A DNA stretch of 64,000 bases from Acanthamoeba lenticulata. Taxonomy: Eukaryota; Discosea; Longamoebia; Acanthamoebidae. The stretch lies in the NCBI GenBank assembly GCA_002179805.1, contig NAVB01000671.1, forward strand, positions 25,302 through 89,301. Direction: 5' to 3'. Under the pieces are notes generated by a model. The model saw only the letters and a program-made list of their open reading frames with translations. It had not been told where the DNA came from and ran no database searches. Below, in pieces: positions 1 through 10,433 of the stretch. The number at the start of each line of letters is the position of its first letter. Position 1 is the first letter of the stretch. Position numbers and translations under genes: made by a program.

Positions 1-2459
1 CGACTCGAACGCGATCTCTGTCGACGCCAACAATGTCACATCATGGTCATGATGCGGCACGCGTGTGAGCGACATCAGCTGAAACCAAGGCGAGGGCAGA
101 CGCTGGAGGAGGCACCGGAGCGGTAGAGATAGTCGATGAGGTCCATGAACGCAAACGGTTGGGGCGTCACGATTCTGCCTCCCCGCCCCGGCCCAGCGCA
201 GCGCAGCGCTAGAGTGTGAGCCACCAACGGTCTTGCCTCACCTTACTGGAGCAAAAACCCAAGCACGGACCGGATGCGCTGCTGCTGTTGCTCCACCATC
301 TTGAGGTCGATCATGGTCTTGAAGTAGGCGCAGCGCCGCATGAGGCTGTCCAAGTGCGCCTGGATGCTGAACACGTGGCCCTCGGCCTCTGCAGGGACCG
401 GTGCACGCACGTAAGGCCCGCGAAAAGAGCACGCCCAGGCAGGGGTCTCGAAGGGGACAAGAGGCGGACCTTGGCCCTGAGCCTGCTCGTAGCCTTCCTC
501 CACGATCTCGAGCGTGAAGTTGGCCACCTGCTCGATTGCCTGCTTGGCGGCCTCGCGCACTTCGGGCGCCGGGTCCCGTTCACGATAGCCCAGCAGCAGG
601 TCCATCATGAGCTGCAGCAAACAACGACCAGAACAGATCAGAACGCTTGCGGCCCGTCCACGACGAGGGTGATGATGATGAGGATGATCACGCACTGAAT
701 CCTGGGTGTGGTCTACGACGAGAACGTTGTCGGGTTGGTCCTGGCCTCCCGAGAGGCGTAGACTGACCGACAGCGGAGGCTTGCTCCGGTGCTGCTTGGC
801 CCGCGCTTCGGAGAGCAGGTAGCGGAACCAGTTCACCACGCTCACGCGCGCTTCAATCTCCCTGTGTATTGTGTGTGTGTGTGTGTGAGTCGCGGAGAGC
901 GCTTCAAACCGCGCATGTCATCCGTACTTGTTGGTGTAGTGCAACGAAGACTCGAGCTTCACGAGGGTGGTGGTGATGAAATCTGTGATGGCTGTGATGG
1001 ATGCGCGCACGCAATACGTCAGAGGCAAGCAACGTCAGCACAAACGCGGTGTGAAAGCAAAGGAAAAGGTCCATGCGTACGATCATCGGTGGGCAGCCTG
1101 AGCTTGGCGATGGTTATGGCGATGGTGGTGGCGACGTCGGGGGTGGGGGACACGCTCAGCAGTTCCACCGACTTGCGCATGATCGTCCGCATCTCCTGCG
1201 CGCGTGGATTCTCCAACAGCAGCGTCACTGCGATCTGTGCATCGCCAGCACCGCGCGGTGAGACGGGGGTCGATGGTCTCTACAGCCAGTGCCTTTGGCC
1301 CTGGGGGAGGGACACACGACACCCACCTGAAGAGCCTGGTCGTGCTGGCCTTTGTGGAAGTAGTACTGTCCGAGCTCGGTCACCAGGTAGGTCTGGCCAT
1401 CATCGTCATCATCAACACAAAAATTTGGCTAAGCCATCCACCTGGCGGACGAGCCCAGGCCAAATGACAAACGGCGGGGGTCTACGCGAACCTTGGCCTG
1501 CTTGATATCTTCTGCTGTGAGTGCCTCGAGGTGCGGCAGGAGACTGACGCACTTGCGGTAGTACTGCAGGGCCTCCTTGCCATAGTCCACGGTCTCCTGG
1601 GCCAACAACTCAGCTGCCCTCCAACAACGTTGCCCGCGTCAGCTCGGTCTCCAAATAAATGTACATAAAAATAAAAAATAAAAAAATAAAAATAAAAAAT
1701 CAACACAAACATATTATGAACAGTGCAGTAAGGTGGGGTACCAAAGATGTCGCCGTCGGTGGCGCCGGGCTGGCGACCGGCGAGGTCAAGGCGACAGAAG
1801 ATGCGCGCCTTCTCCAACCAGCCGAGAAAGTAGGAATGCTCCACTTTGACCTCTGTCTCCCGTGCAGCACCCGTGGCTTCTTCGAGGCGGCGCCAGAGGG
1901 CGTCGCCGCTCTTGAGCGCGCGGAACAACTCGGCCACCGCGCTTCTGGCGTTGCCGGCAACTCCTCTGGTGGAGGGCCTTGGCTTGGCATACGCCCTCTT
2001 CTTCTCTTTCTGCTCCTCCTCGGCCTTCGTCTCCTGCTGCCCGGCAACCGCGCTTCCGCCTTCGGTGGCGGCCCCCAAAATCTGAGCTGCGTAGTCCTCG
2101 TCGTTCTCGAATCCATATACGGCTGGCTCTGAAGGCCGTTGCTGCTCTTGCTCTTGTTCCCTGTTAGCACTCTTGCGCAAGATTTCCTCTTCTTGTTCTC
2201 GTTGCTGGTCGAGCTCGCCCTCCAAACGGGCAAAACTGTCTTGAATCAAAGCGTTAAGTTGGCCCGTGGAGATGGAGCGCTTGAGCTTGTTTGGATCCTT
2301 TTGGAGGCGTGCGCTGAGCTGTAGCTGGGCCCTCCCACTACCCGCCCCCGCAGCTGCCGGTATTTGGAGGGACGACGTCAAAGACGACGGCACAGAAGCT
2401 CCTGTGGGGGAGGCTGCAGTGTCTCTGGCCTTGGCGAGCATGCTGCTGCGCCTCCTCAT
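1..2459 (-). CDS. Unrecognised TPR/helical-repeat protein, 3' end outside window
   Basis: I do not recognise this family. The first ATG in the long opening frame is at 2459; a GTG-initiated extension to 2483 was not used. Exon 1 runs to about 1738 and encodes a Ser/Ala-rich start, a short coiled coil rich in Glu and Gln, and a segment predicted to be helical. Later exons, separated by short GT-AG introns, include two stretches that look like tetratricopeptide helices: about 1610-1500 (ETVDYGKEALQYYRK) and about 1390-1325 (LGQYYFHKGQHDQAL). Further helical segments follow at about 1250-1090, 620-480 and 400-245. The gene continues past base 1, so the C-terminus is missing. It could be a scaffold subunit of a larger complex, but nothing in the sequence names one. 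The neighbouring SAPS-LRR gene is on the same strand, 105 bp upstream. Confidence 0.6.
871..887. repeat. (GT)n microsatellite in an intron
   Basis: An uninterrupted GT run of 17 bases inside an intron of the first gene. It is short and probably neutral. Confidence 0.8.
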
Positions 2460-2564
2460 TGTGGTGTGCTTCTTCTTGGTCACGTAAAAAACTCAATTAA
2501 AACGTCGCCAAAAACAACGTTCGCCTCGCCTTCGCCGAAGGCGGAGAACGTAGGGTTGAGCTGC

Positions 2565-5500
2565 TCAGTAGCAGCCCAGAGCCTCCTCGCGGCTGCGCAC
2601 TCCCCCGCTTTGCTCGCTTCGGGCAGGCCTTTCTGGCTTGCCCTCAGACCAGTGCCGGTCGAGCTCGTTGAGCTCCTTTAGATCCACTTGCACGAAGCTC
2701 GTCCAGCGCGCGTTGCCTGGTACGAAGCCACCAGCGAGTCAACACCAGTCGATGGTGGTCCTTTACATGACACGACGAGAGCGGGAGGGAGGAGTTGTAC
2801 TACTGAGGAGGTCGCAGAGGTCAGGCCAATCGATGGCTACGATCTTGTTCGCCATCTGCGCCAAGTGGCCCAGGTAGCCAGCCCGCTTGGCCACTGGCTT
2901 CTTGGCTTCCTCGTAGAAGGCGCTCGTCATTCGGTCCAGGAGCCCGCACTTGACGATGAGCTCCTGCACGAAAACTTGCCGTCGCGTGGCGAGGGCCGCC
3001 AGGAGGAAGTTGTTGACGGCGTGGTGGATGAAGTTGTTGAGCGGATTGGCGTAGAATAGGTCCTGCACACGAGGAAGGCATGTGTGAGCCAAGAGTGTGA
3101 GCCAAGAGCTCGAGCTGAGTGGGCCGGGGCGAGAGAAGCGTACGATGCAGGCGGCAAAGCCGTTGGCTTGCACCAGCTTGGCATCGAGCACATCATAGCC
3201 CAAGTCCACAACGAGAGGAAGCAACTCGAGGATCTCAAAAGAGAGGAGAGGCACGCCATGCATAACGTCAGGGCCAAGACTTGGCCGGGACACGGCAGAT
3301 TAGTGCCAGCAGGAAGCGTGGCGTAACGCACTTTCAATCGCAAGAAGCCGGGGGACACCTCGTTGAGCTTAGCGCAGTTGTCCTTGGCCAGCTGTTCGTG
3401 TCTGCCATCATGGGTTAGGGAGGTCAGACCAAACGTGGCGTTCTCTGCACGTGCTGTCCTCGCCTCACGGAATCATGCCCCCCCCCCACAAGGATCAAGC
3501 ACCCACCTGGTGGCCGGCTGTCGAAGCATCGAAACAATCCAATCCAACTTGGCGTGCAGGGCCTTGAGAAAGCGGTGTACAGGAATGTTAGCCTTACAAC
3601 TGGGGCTGTGTGTTAAAAGGGGAACGGGAGGGTCTAAAACGGTACTTGAAGCAGGTGGGGCAGGTCTTTGAGGGCGTGCCCAGAGGCCTCAGCGCTTGAG
3701 GCTTTGCGCTTCCGCAAGAGCTGCATCAACACTTCAATTCCTTCGAGTCGCACCACGCGCGACTGTTGGCCGCCGCGTGTTAGCAAAATGGGGCGCTAAC
3801 CCTTTCCTTGGGAGATAACGTGCCTCGGGGAAGATAGAGTCGAAGAATCGGTAGGCGGTCTTCGTGTTGTCGATGTAGAGGTGCTCGAGGAGCAACTCCC
3901 GGCTTATCAACGGTGCCAGGCCCTCGCCCTCCACGAGTCGTCGCAGCACCTGCATGACCCGCAATGATCCGCGCCAAGGGGGGTCTGAGCTTCCCGGGCA
4001 GCACTCCCCGCCACCACGCCCCGGCAAAGAAGAAGAAGAAGAGGGCATGGGCGGCGTACGCTGTCGGCGCCGAAATGTTGAATGATTTCGCAACACTGAG
4101 AAGCGTCCCAGACTGACTCGACGCCTTCGTCCTTCCAGACCAACTCAAATTCGGGTCGCGACTGCCGCCACACACATAACACACTTGTCAACAGACTGAA
4201 AGGCTTAGCGGCAATGAGAGAGGTGGTGCGAGCCTACATGGACCAGCTTGAAGAGAGCGATCTCTCCTCGGAGGCCCGGCTGGTTAAGCTTCACGTTGAG
4301 GTCGACGAGCACGGTGTTGGTTTGCACGACTTCGGCGAGAGCCAAGATGCCATCCTCCCCGATCGAATTGTCGCGCAGCTGCATCCCCCCAACCAAGATT
4401 TCGTGAGCGGGCCGATCGGACGCGGTGCAGCGCAGCACACGAGCGGTGACACGCATGAGCTTTACCTCGAGCGAAGTCAGGACCGTGTTTGTCGCGAGTG
4501 CTTCGGCCAGTGCCGACGCGCCATTGTCGAACAGGGCGTTTTCATTGAGGACCAAGTAGCGGAGAGCCCTTGACGTACGCCAAGCTCAATTAGTCTCTTG
4601 ATGGGGGTCTGAAGTCCTCACTTGAGGCTCCGAACTTAAGAGGGCGAAAGCAGCAATACCGATTAGACTTGAGGGATCCGGCAAGGTTGGCGCCCGCGTA
4701 CGAGACCCCGTTTGCCGAGAGGTCTATCATGCGGGGCAGGAGTCTCGCAGTGAGTGTTGGGGATCAACAAGATCAAAGAGAAACTACGGACCAAGGCAAT
4801 TGAGTGAGCTGTTGACGAGGAGAGCCTCGGCAATGGCGTCTACGCCTGAATTGCCCAGCCCGTTCTCTTTGAGGTTGACGTCGGTGAGGGAGGAGTTGAC
4901 CTTGAGTGCCTCGGCAATGGCGATGGCACCGTCCGAGTCGATGCCATTGCCCTCCAGCTGCAGGGTGGTCAGCTTGCTGTTGACCTTGAGCGCCTCGGCG
5001 AGCGACTCAGCGCCGTCGAACCCGATCATGTTCCACTTGAGGCTGAGGCACTCGACGTGATCGTTGGTCTTGAGGTAGGCAGCCAGTAGTCCGGCACCTT
5101 GGCGCTCGATATCGTTGGCGTCCAGGATGAGCGTGGTCAGGTTGCTCAACGGCGAGCCCTGCGTGCCGCGGCGTGAGAAGGAATCAGCATAAATAAAGTT
5201 AAAATAATTGCAAAAATAAAAAACAAAAACAATGTCGGCAGAAAAGCGCACAAGCACATCGCGTGGCAGCCGGTCAAGCAGCTGTGTGAGCCCGTCGTCA
5301 CCGATGCCGAGTGCGGGCAGTGAAATGACGCTCAGCGGTCGTGCATCTGATCCCATCCACCACGAAGCAGAATGATTAGTCGAAAGTGAACAAATAAAAT
5401 CACTGTCCTGTATCTACGCGTACCATCGAGTGCTTGTAGGTAGGACTCCAGGTCCGTCGGTTCGGGCAACTCGGGCACGACGGCAACGACGGAGGCAGCG

Positions 5501-6749
5501 AGGGGAATGGCCTCCGCTTCGGCGATAAGCGGTGGCACGACGCTGCTTTCGCTTTTACCCGCCACGACGCACACAAGCTCCACGGGACCGACGGACTCAG
5601 CGGCAGCTGGGACCGTATGGCTGGCAGCTACGCTCTGTTCGCGCCGTTCGGCGTGTTTTCGTCTCATGAGCTCGCGCTCCTTCAGGCGCACCGCGAAGAG
5701 CCGCATCTGCTCATTGACGATTCTGGCCTGGCGCTCGAAAGACGACTCCTGCGTTGGCAGCGCTAATGGCCCCTTTTTCTGCTCTTGCTCTTCCTTGGCC
5801 TCACGTTCCGTCATGGGCCCCTCTTTTTCTACGCGCTTGAGCTCGGACTGCGACTTGTCCCTGCAAAAGGAAGGTCAAATGAACTGACAGCCATACGGAG
5901 AGTGCTGCATAAGCGATCAGCAGACGAGGCGCCGCGTTGTACCATTCCAGACTCGACTGCCGTCTCATTTGCGCTCGCGCACGCTGGTAGGAGCCCGAGC
6001 CCGATGAAGCAAATCCGCCTTCAGTGATGGTGAACAGCTTTGGTTGATAATAGGCTGAGAGGTTCGAGCCCGAGCCTGGCGGGCCAGGATGGACGTGAAC
6101 ACACAAGCAAGAAAGGCATGAGACAGGAAAACACTTCCCCAAGTAGGGAGAAGAGGGGGGAGGGAGAGAAGCAAGGCGAGGTGGTACCGAAAAGGTCACT
6201 GGAGCGGTCGCCACGAGGTGACAAAGCCATGGCCTTGAGTCGTGCGTGTCGGTAGGTCTCATCCATCTCTTGGCGGACGCGCTGCGTTATGCCTGGCGAA
6301 AGTGGTCGCTCATCATCGACGTCGAGGAATTCCTCAACAATTCGTCTGGGCGAGAGAGGAGTGAACAACCGTTGGGGATCCGGTGCTTCACTCAGAATCA
6401 CCGTAGGGATGATGAGCACGGGCTTTTCCTTCTTAATCGCAATGTGCAGCGGCAGCGAGCCAGATGGGGCACGCGGCCGAGGCACAACCTCATTACTTCC
6501 TGCAGGAGAGTGTGTCGGAAGGTCCCCTACTGGGGTGTATAAGAGCTGCGGCGGTTCCATGAGGGCGGCCGCCGTTCTTGCAGGGAAGGGCGCGTTGGTC
6601 TCCCCGGTGGGCGCGTTCGAAAAACAAAAAAAAAAAAGAAGTGGAAGCGGGAGCTCTAATACTTGGCAGCTAATACCTGGCCAGGACTTGCTTAGCCCCC
6701 TCGCTACCATAACCCAGCAAGCAAGAAGAATGGCGGAGCTCAGCTTCAT
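2565..6749 (-). CDS. LRR protein with C-terminal SAPS (PP6 regulatory subunit) region
   Basis: Read 5' to 3' from about 6749, the gene encodes a disordered Pro/Ser-rich N-terminus, a basic helical stretch (about 5810-5650), and leucine-rich repeats of the ribonuclease-inhibitor type (5300-4790 and about 4560-4295). These show the repeated pattern LAEALKVNSxLTxLxLxxN. After a predicted intron (4294-4162) the frame continues into helical-repeat sequence and then a clear SAPS signature. That signature has NPLNNFIHH near 3030, GYLGHLAQMANKIV near 2860, and a closing RWTSFVQVDLKELNE near 2690. The same order is seen in human PPP6R proteins. SAPS proteins bind the PP6/Sit4 catalytic subunit. The stop is at 2565-2567. 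The start is uncertain: ATG 6749 opens a hydrophobic stretch, and a later ATG near 6560 is possible. I cannot exclude two genes, but no ATG opens the SAPS part. Confidence 0.6.
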
Positions 6750-6784
6750 GTTCAAAGTTTACCCTTTGGTATAGCCTCTGCCCC

Positions 6785-9529
6785 TTACAAGAGAGTGGTG
6801 TGTGCGTTGTGTGAAGGCCGCTGGCCCCATAGGAGCTCGCCAAGCTCTAGTAGACCAGCCACAGCAGCGATCGCAGGCAAGTAGCGAGCAGCTGCTCCAA
6901 CAACATCGTACTCGTGCAAAAGAGTGAGGCACAGTGCCAAGCGTACAAACTCAGACGAACGCAAGCATTCGGAATGGGAGTAGGTCGAGAGGAAGCATCG
7001 CAGGAGGGACTGGTCGCAGCGGAAGGCGACAATATGCAGAGCCACCAGGTCGTACATGCGATGGCCGACCTTGGCATCGCCGAAGTCGATCAATCCGCCG
7101 AGCATCCACGCTGGAGTATCGTCACAAGACGTGGTGCGCCGAAGGATCACATTTGTTGCCGTGAGATCGCTGTGCAGCCAGGCTGCCTGCTGGGCCTCGA
7201 GGAAGGAATCAAGGTCCTCTGGTCGGGGCAGGTAGTCCTCGAGCTGATCTATGAGATGGGGAGGCAGACTGCCCCATAAGCGATGCGCCTCGACGCATTT
7301 GCGCCTCTGTCCTTGCATAAATCGCATGAAGTCCGCCCATGAGCTCGGCAGCCTCTGGTCGGGTGAAGAGGAAGCCAGCAGAGAAGATAGAGGGATGCTG
7401 TGTAGAACGGAGAGCCATCTTCCCAGCTCTCGCGCCATCGCGTCCTTTTCCTGAGGCTCCATGTGGTCCCACGCCGCCTCCAGGGTGTCACCGTCGACGA
7501 AGCTGATGACCAGGTAGGGCCACTGCTGTTGATCGCTCCCACTCAGCGCGTCAGGGCTTTGCCTCAAGGTGCCGTGCGCATAGAGAGTCGGGAAGTCCAG
7601 CATCGCCGCATTGGACGGAGGAATTGAAGAGAAGTAGCGCAGGACAGCCAACTCGCGATGGTAATGCCCGAGGGCCTCGGCATGATAAAACTTGACAACC
7701 GCTCGGTTGCGCACCACAAAGGTCTGCCAAGAGGAACGTCCACATGTGAACATACGGCCGCAAAAAAGAGAGGCAGAAGGAGGTACCGGGTTGTAATGGC
7801 TGTGGCGCGGTGTCTCGAGTATGTCGTCAACCTCTAGCTCTTCGTCAAAGAGAGATATGAAGCATCGCCGCACAAGTCCACTCACTTCGCAGCTCGCAAC
7901 GTCATCGCCGGAGGCGTCCGCTTCTGTTCTGGCCACACGGTGCAGCACATTCACAACCTCTTGCCTGCCAGGCGTGCCTATGCAGTCGTCGATTTGTCGG
8001 ACCAAATCCCACCGTTTGCAGGTCCACAGTCGATTCTTGAGGTGAACGAGGATCGCGGCTGGCAGACCTTCGCACAAGGCTTCAAGCTGCACCGTGGAGG
8101 CGTAGTGCGAGCGAAGGGAAACAGCGCACGAGTGTCCCACACTGAGGGAGGCCATCCACCACCCGGCAGGCACAAACAGCGTCTGGCCAGCTCTCTGCCA
8201 GTGGTTCGTGTGCCCGTACGTGGGTTAGAAGACGAGAGACTCAAGCAGATCACTGAACAGAACATACCTGCAGGCACTCAATGGGCTGGAATTCATGCTC
8301 CGTGAGGTGAGGACGGATCACCGAAAGCCAGCGCAGGACTTGCGGTGTGTAGTAAGGACTCGGCAATTCACGGACCGCCTCCTCTTCCTCCTGCATGATG
8401 TGGATGAGTCTTTGTCATAGAACCTGAGGGGCCGGATGAGCAGTACCGAGAGGAGGAAGCGCACGCCTGGAGGACGATATCCAGGTGGGTACAAGAGCCA
8501 ACGCCGTTCGCCTACCACCAATAGGTCTAGCGTCGACTGGCAGTACGGAACCTGCTGCCACGGTACACCTGCAGGGCTCACAGAGTGGGTCTAATGATCG
8601 CTCGTGCTGAGACGCCGCGGATGTTGGGCTATACCGCCACGGGGAGGTTCCAAGCACAAATAGTCCCGAGGCGGGCGCTTCTCCAGCGCGTCAAACAGGT
8701 CGCCAGTGAAGAAGGCGGCATTCCTGGGGAGGGGTACGGCAAAGGGAGAGGACCGGTGGGACAGGTCGTGCATCACGCAGAGAGGCGTTTCGTCCGCGTT
8801 TTCGGTCGCGTAGCGCACGAAGTTGGAGAACGTCATGGCCAGTTTGCTGTTGCTCTCAACAGGTGATACGCTCGAATGCGATGTGTGGAAGAAACGCATG
8901 AGTGCTGGTGACGGCACGAAGCAGTCGTCGTTTCGGGAGGCAGCTGTTTCGCAGCTCAGCGTGACAAGCTCCTCCAGGGAGTGATGATCCAAGTGAACGG
9001 GATTATCAGCAAGCCCAACAAGCAATGCTGGTGTGTCCTCTGCACGTTCATGCTGGGCGAAATCCTCCGCCGACAGCATCAGAACCTTCAACGTGTCCTC
9101 ATCATCCCCATGTGCCATTAGAGGGAGGTCTCTAGTTGACAAGAAGCGAGGAGATAGCTGCAGTCGTGCTATGGACCCTGCGTGGAGCAATGCTGAGTTT
9201 ACCAAAACGTTGGTGCCACCCACTTGAGGACCAACCGCACCTGCGCAGGAGAAAATGCTCGGCCAGGGCGTAGGGACAACATCACGACTGGTGCGTAAGT
9301 GCCAAAATGAGTGAAGCCACGAATACGTAAAGGAGACAAGGCCCACGTCCTCGCTTCGAATCAACCGAAAGAGCAAAGCACGCCAGGGTCTCTGGTCCGT
9401 TGCCACGAGCAAGCGCAAGGTGCGTGAGGCCGCAGCCACTTGCAAAAGAAGCTTGGCAGCTTCATCGATCGTGTCCCGCACGGCTACACAGGTGAGCACG
9501 CTGGCGACTACACAAGGGCTGAGTGCCAT
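6785..9529 (-). CDS. F-box/JmjC/APH-kinase protein, JMJ21-like, with degenerate JmjC iron site
   Basis: Domain order matches Arabidopsis JMJ21 (At1g78280). An F-box-like N-terminus (about 9500-9330) is followed by a JmjC/cupin domain (about 9100-8100), then an aminoglycoside-phosphotransferase-like kinase (about 7830-6800). Start ATG is 9529 and stop 6785-6787. An in-frame TAG near 8589 is removed by a 66-nt GT-AG intron that joins RGG to VPWQQVPY. Further introns lie near 8470-8400, 8270-8190 and 7790-7730. In active JmjC relatives the iron site is HxD plus a distal His in WWH. Here the aligned residues are QQV (about 8550) and WWM (8153-8155), so all three ligands are gone. The kinase part keeps a candidate ATP lysine (VVKFY), HSDLTATN (about 7150-7175) and IDFGDA (about 7071-7094). 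The domain assignments are strong. Loss of oxygenase activity is inferred, and the kinase substrate is unknown. Confidence 0.85.
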
Positions 9530-9707
9530 GGCACCAGGACGACAGAGAAAAGGTGGGAGCGGGCCTGTCGGAAAAGGCTAAGGAAAATCGACATCGCTTT
9601 CGTTTTCGAGTTGTTCTGTTCTATTGTTCTTTTATTTGCGGGCCGACCAGCTGTTCTTGCCTTCGCGAAGTTCAGATCTTGTTTCTTTGTTACCCCTTCC
9701 ACACTCC

Positions 9708-10356
9708 ATGGGATTGCACTTGCACAAGCCGAGCCTCATGGGGCTCCTCTTGCTCGTCCTTCAGTTCATTCTTTTGGTACGCTCCCCTCCACTCTTCCCT
9801 GTTCCGGAGAGGTTGGGTGTGGGCGTGTGAGCGCTCCGCCGCTGGTGCTCACCTCTCCGCGAGCGGCAGGTCTTGGCGGTAATGAACTTCATCTTCTCGG
9901 GTGAGATCCTCAGTTATGTGGTGGGTGCGCTCACCATTGTTCTGGTCATTTGTGGCGTTGTCGGTGTCTTGACCCGCCACCGTATCCTCCTCATCGCGGT
10001 ACGCCTAGTGGTTCCTCCTTTCGAGCGGATAGGGCTCATCATTTAGGGAACCTCACGGGTTGGCATGCCTCTCCCGCTGGTGCAGTTTGGCATCTTCGCG
10101 TTGGTGCTGTTTGGTCTGGCCACGTTGAACTTCATCCTTTGTATCATCAACAGCTGTGGCGTTAGCACCCTGGTAAACGGAGGCTTCTTTATTGGGTTCT
10201 ACGTACGCCATCGTCCCCCTTTCCTTTTGCTTGCGGCCTTTCGCTGCGCGTCCTCGTTGGGGCCTAACGCATTTCATTTTCCAGTTGTGCGTGTTGGCCT
10301 GCACCCTCTTCGTGTATGCGGAGGCCTCAGCCACTGCCGAGTACTCCAAGGTGTGA
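9708..10356 (+). CDS. Small four-transmembrane protein of unknown function
   Basis: Four exons close in frame: 9708-9776, 9870-9998, 10047-10202 and 10285-10356. They give 141 residues. All introns have GT-AG ends and start GTAC or GTAY. The protein has four hydrophobic helices (about residues 11-32, 36-58, 76-100 and 104-128), a short basic loop (TRHR), and an acidic C-terminal tail ending YSKV. The layout resembles tetraspan or MARVEL-like proteins, but I see no family signature. It sits between two minus-strand genes whose products contain dioxygenase-like folds. It is divergent from the JMJ21-like gene, with about 180 bp between the two starts, so the two may share a promoter. I infer an integral membrane protein of the secretory pathway; the specific role is unknown. 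Confidence 0.8.
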
Positions 10357-10433
10357 AGACGAGGTTCCATCACAGTGGGCCCCAATAAAACAACAACTGG
10401 AGTACTTTTAAGGGCTCGAGTGACGACACCTTG

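Noticed and set aside
8585..8592. In-frame TAG in the JmjC gene, suggesting a pseudogene.
   Set aside because: A 66-nt GT-AG intron (GTATAG donor, CCTGCAG acceptor) removes it in frame and yields a continuous JmjC alignment.
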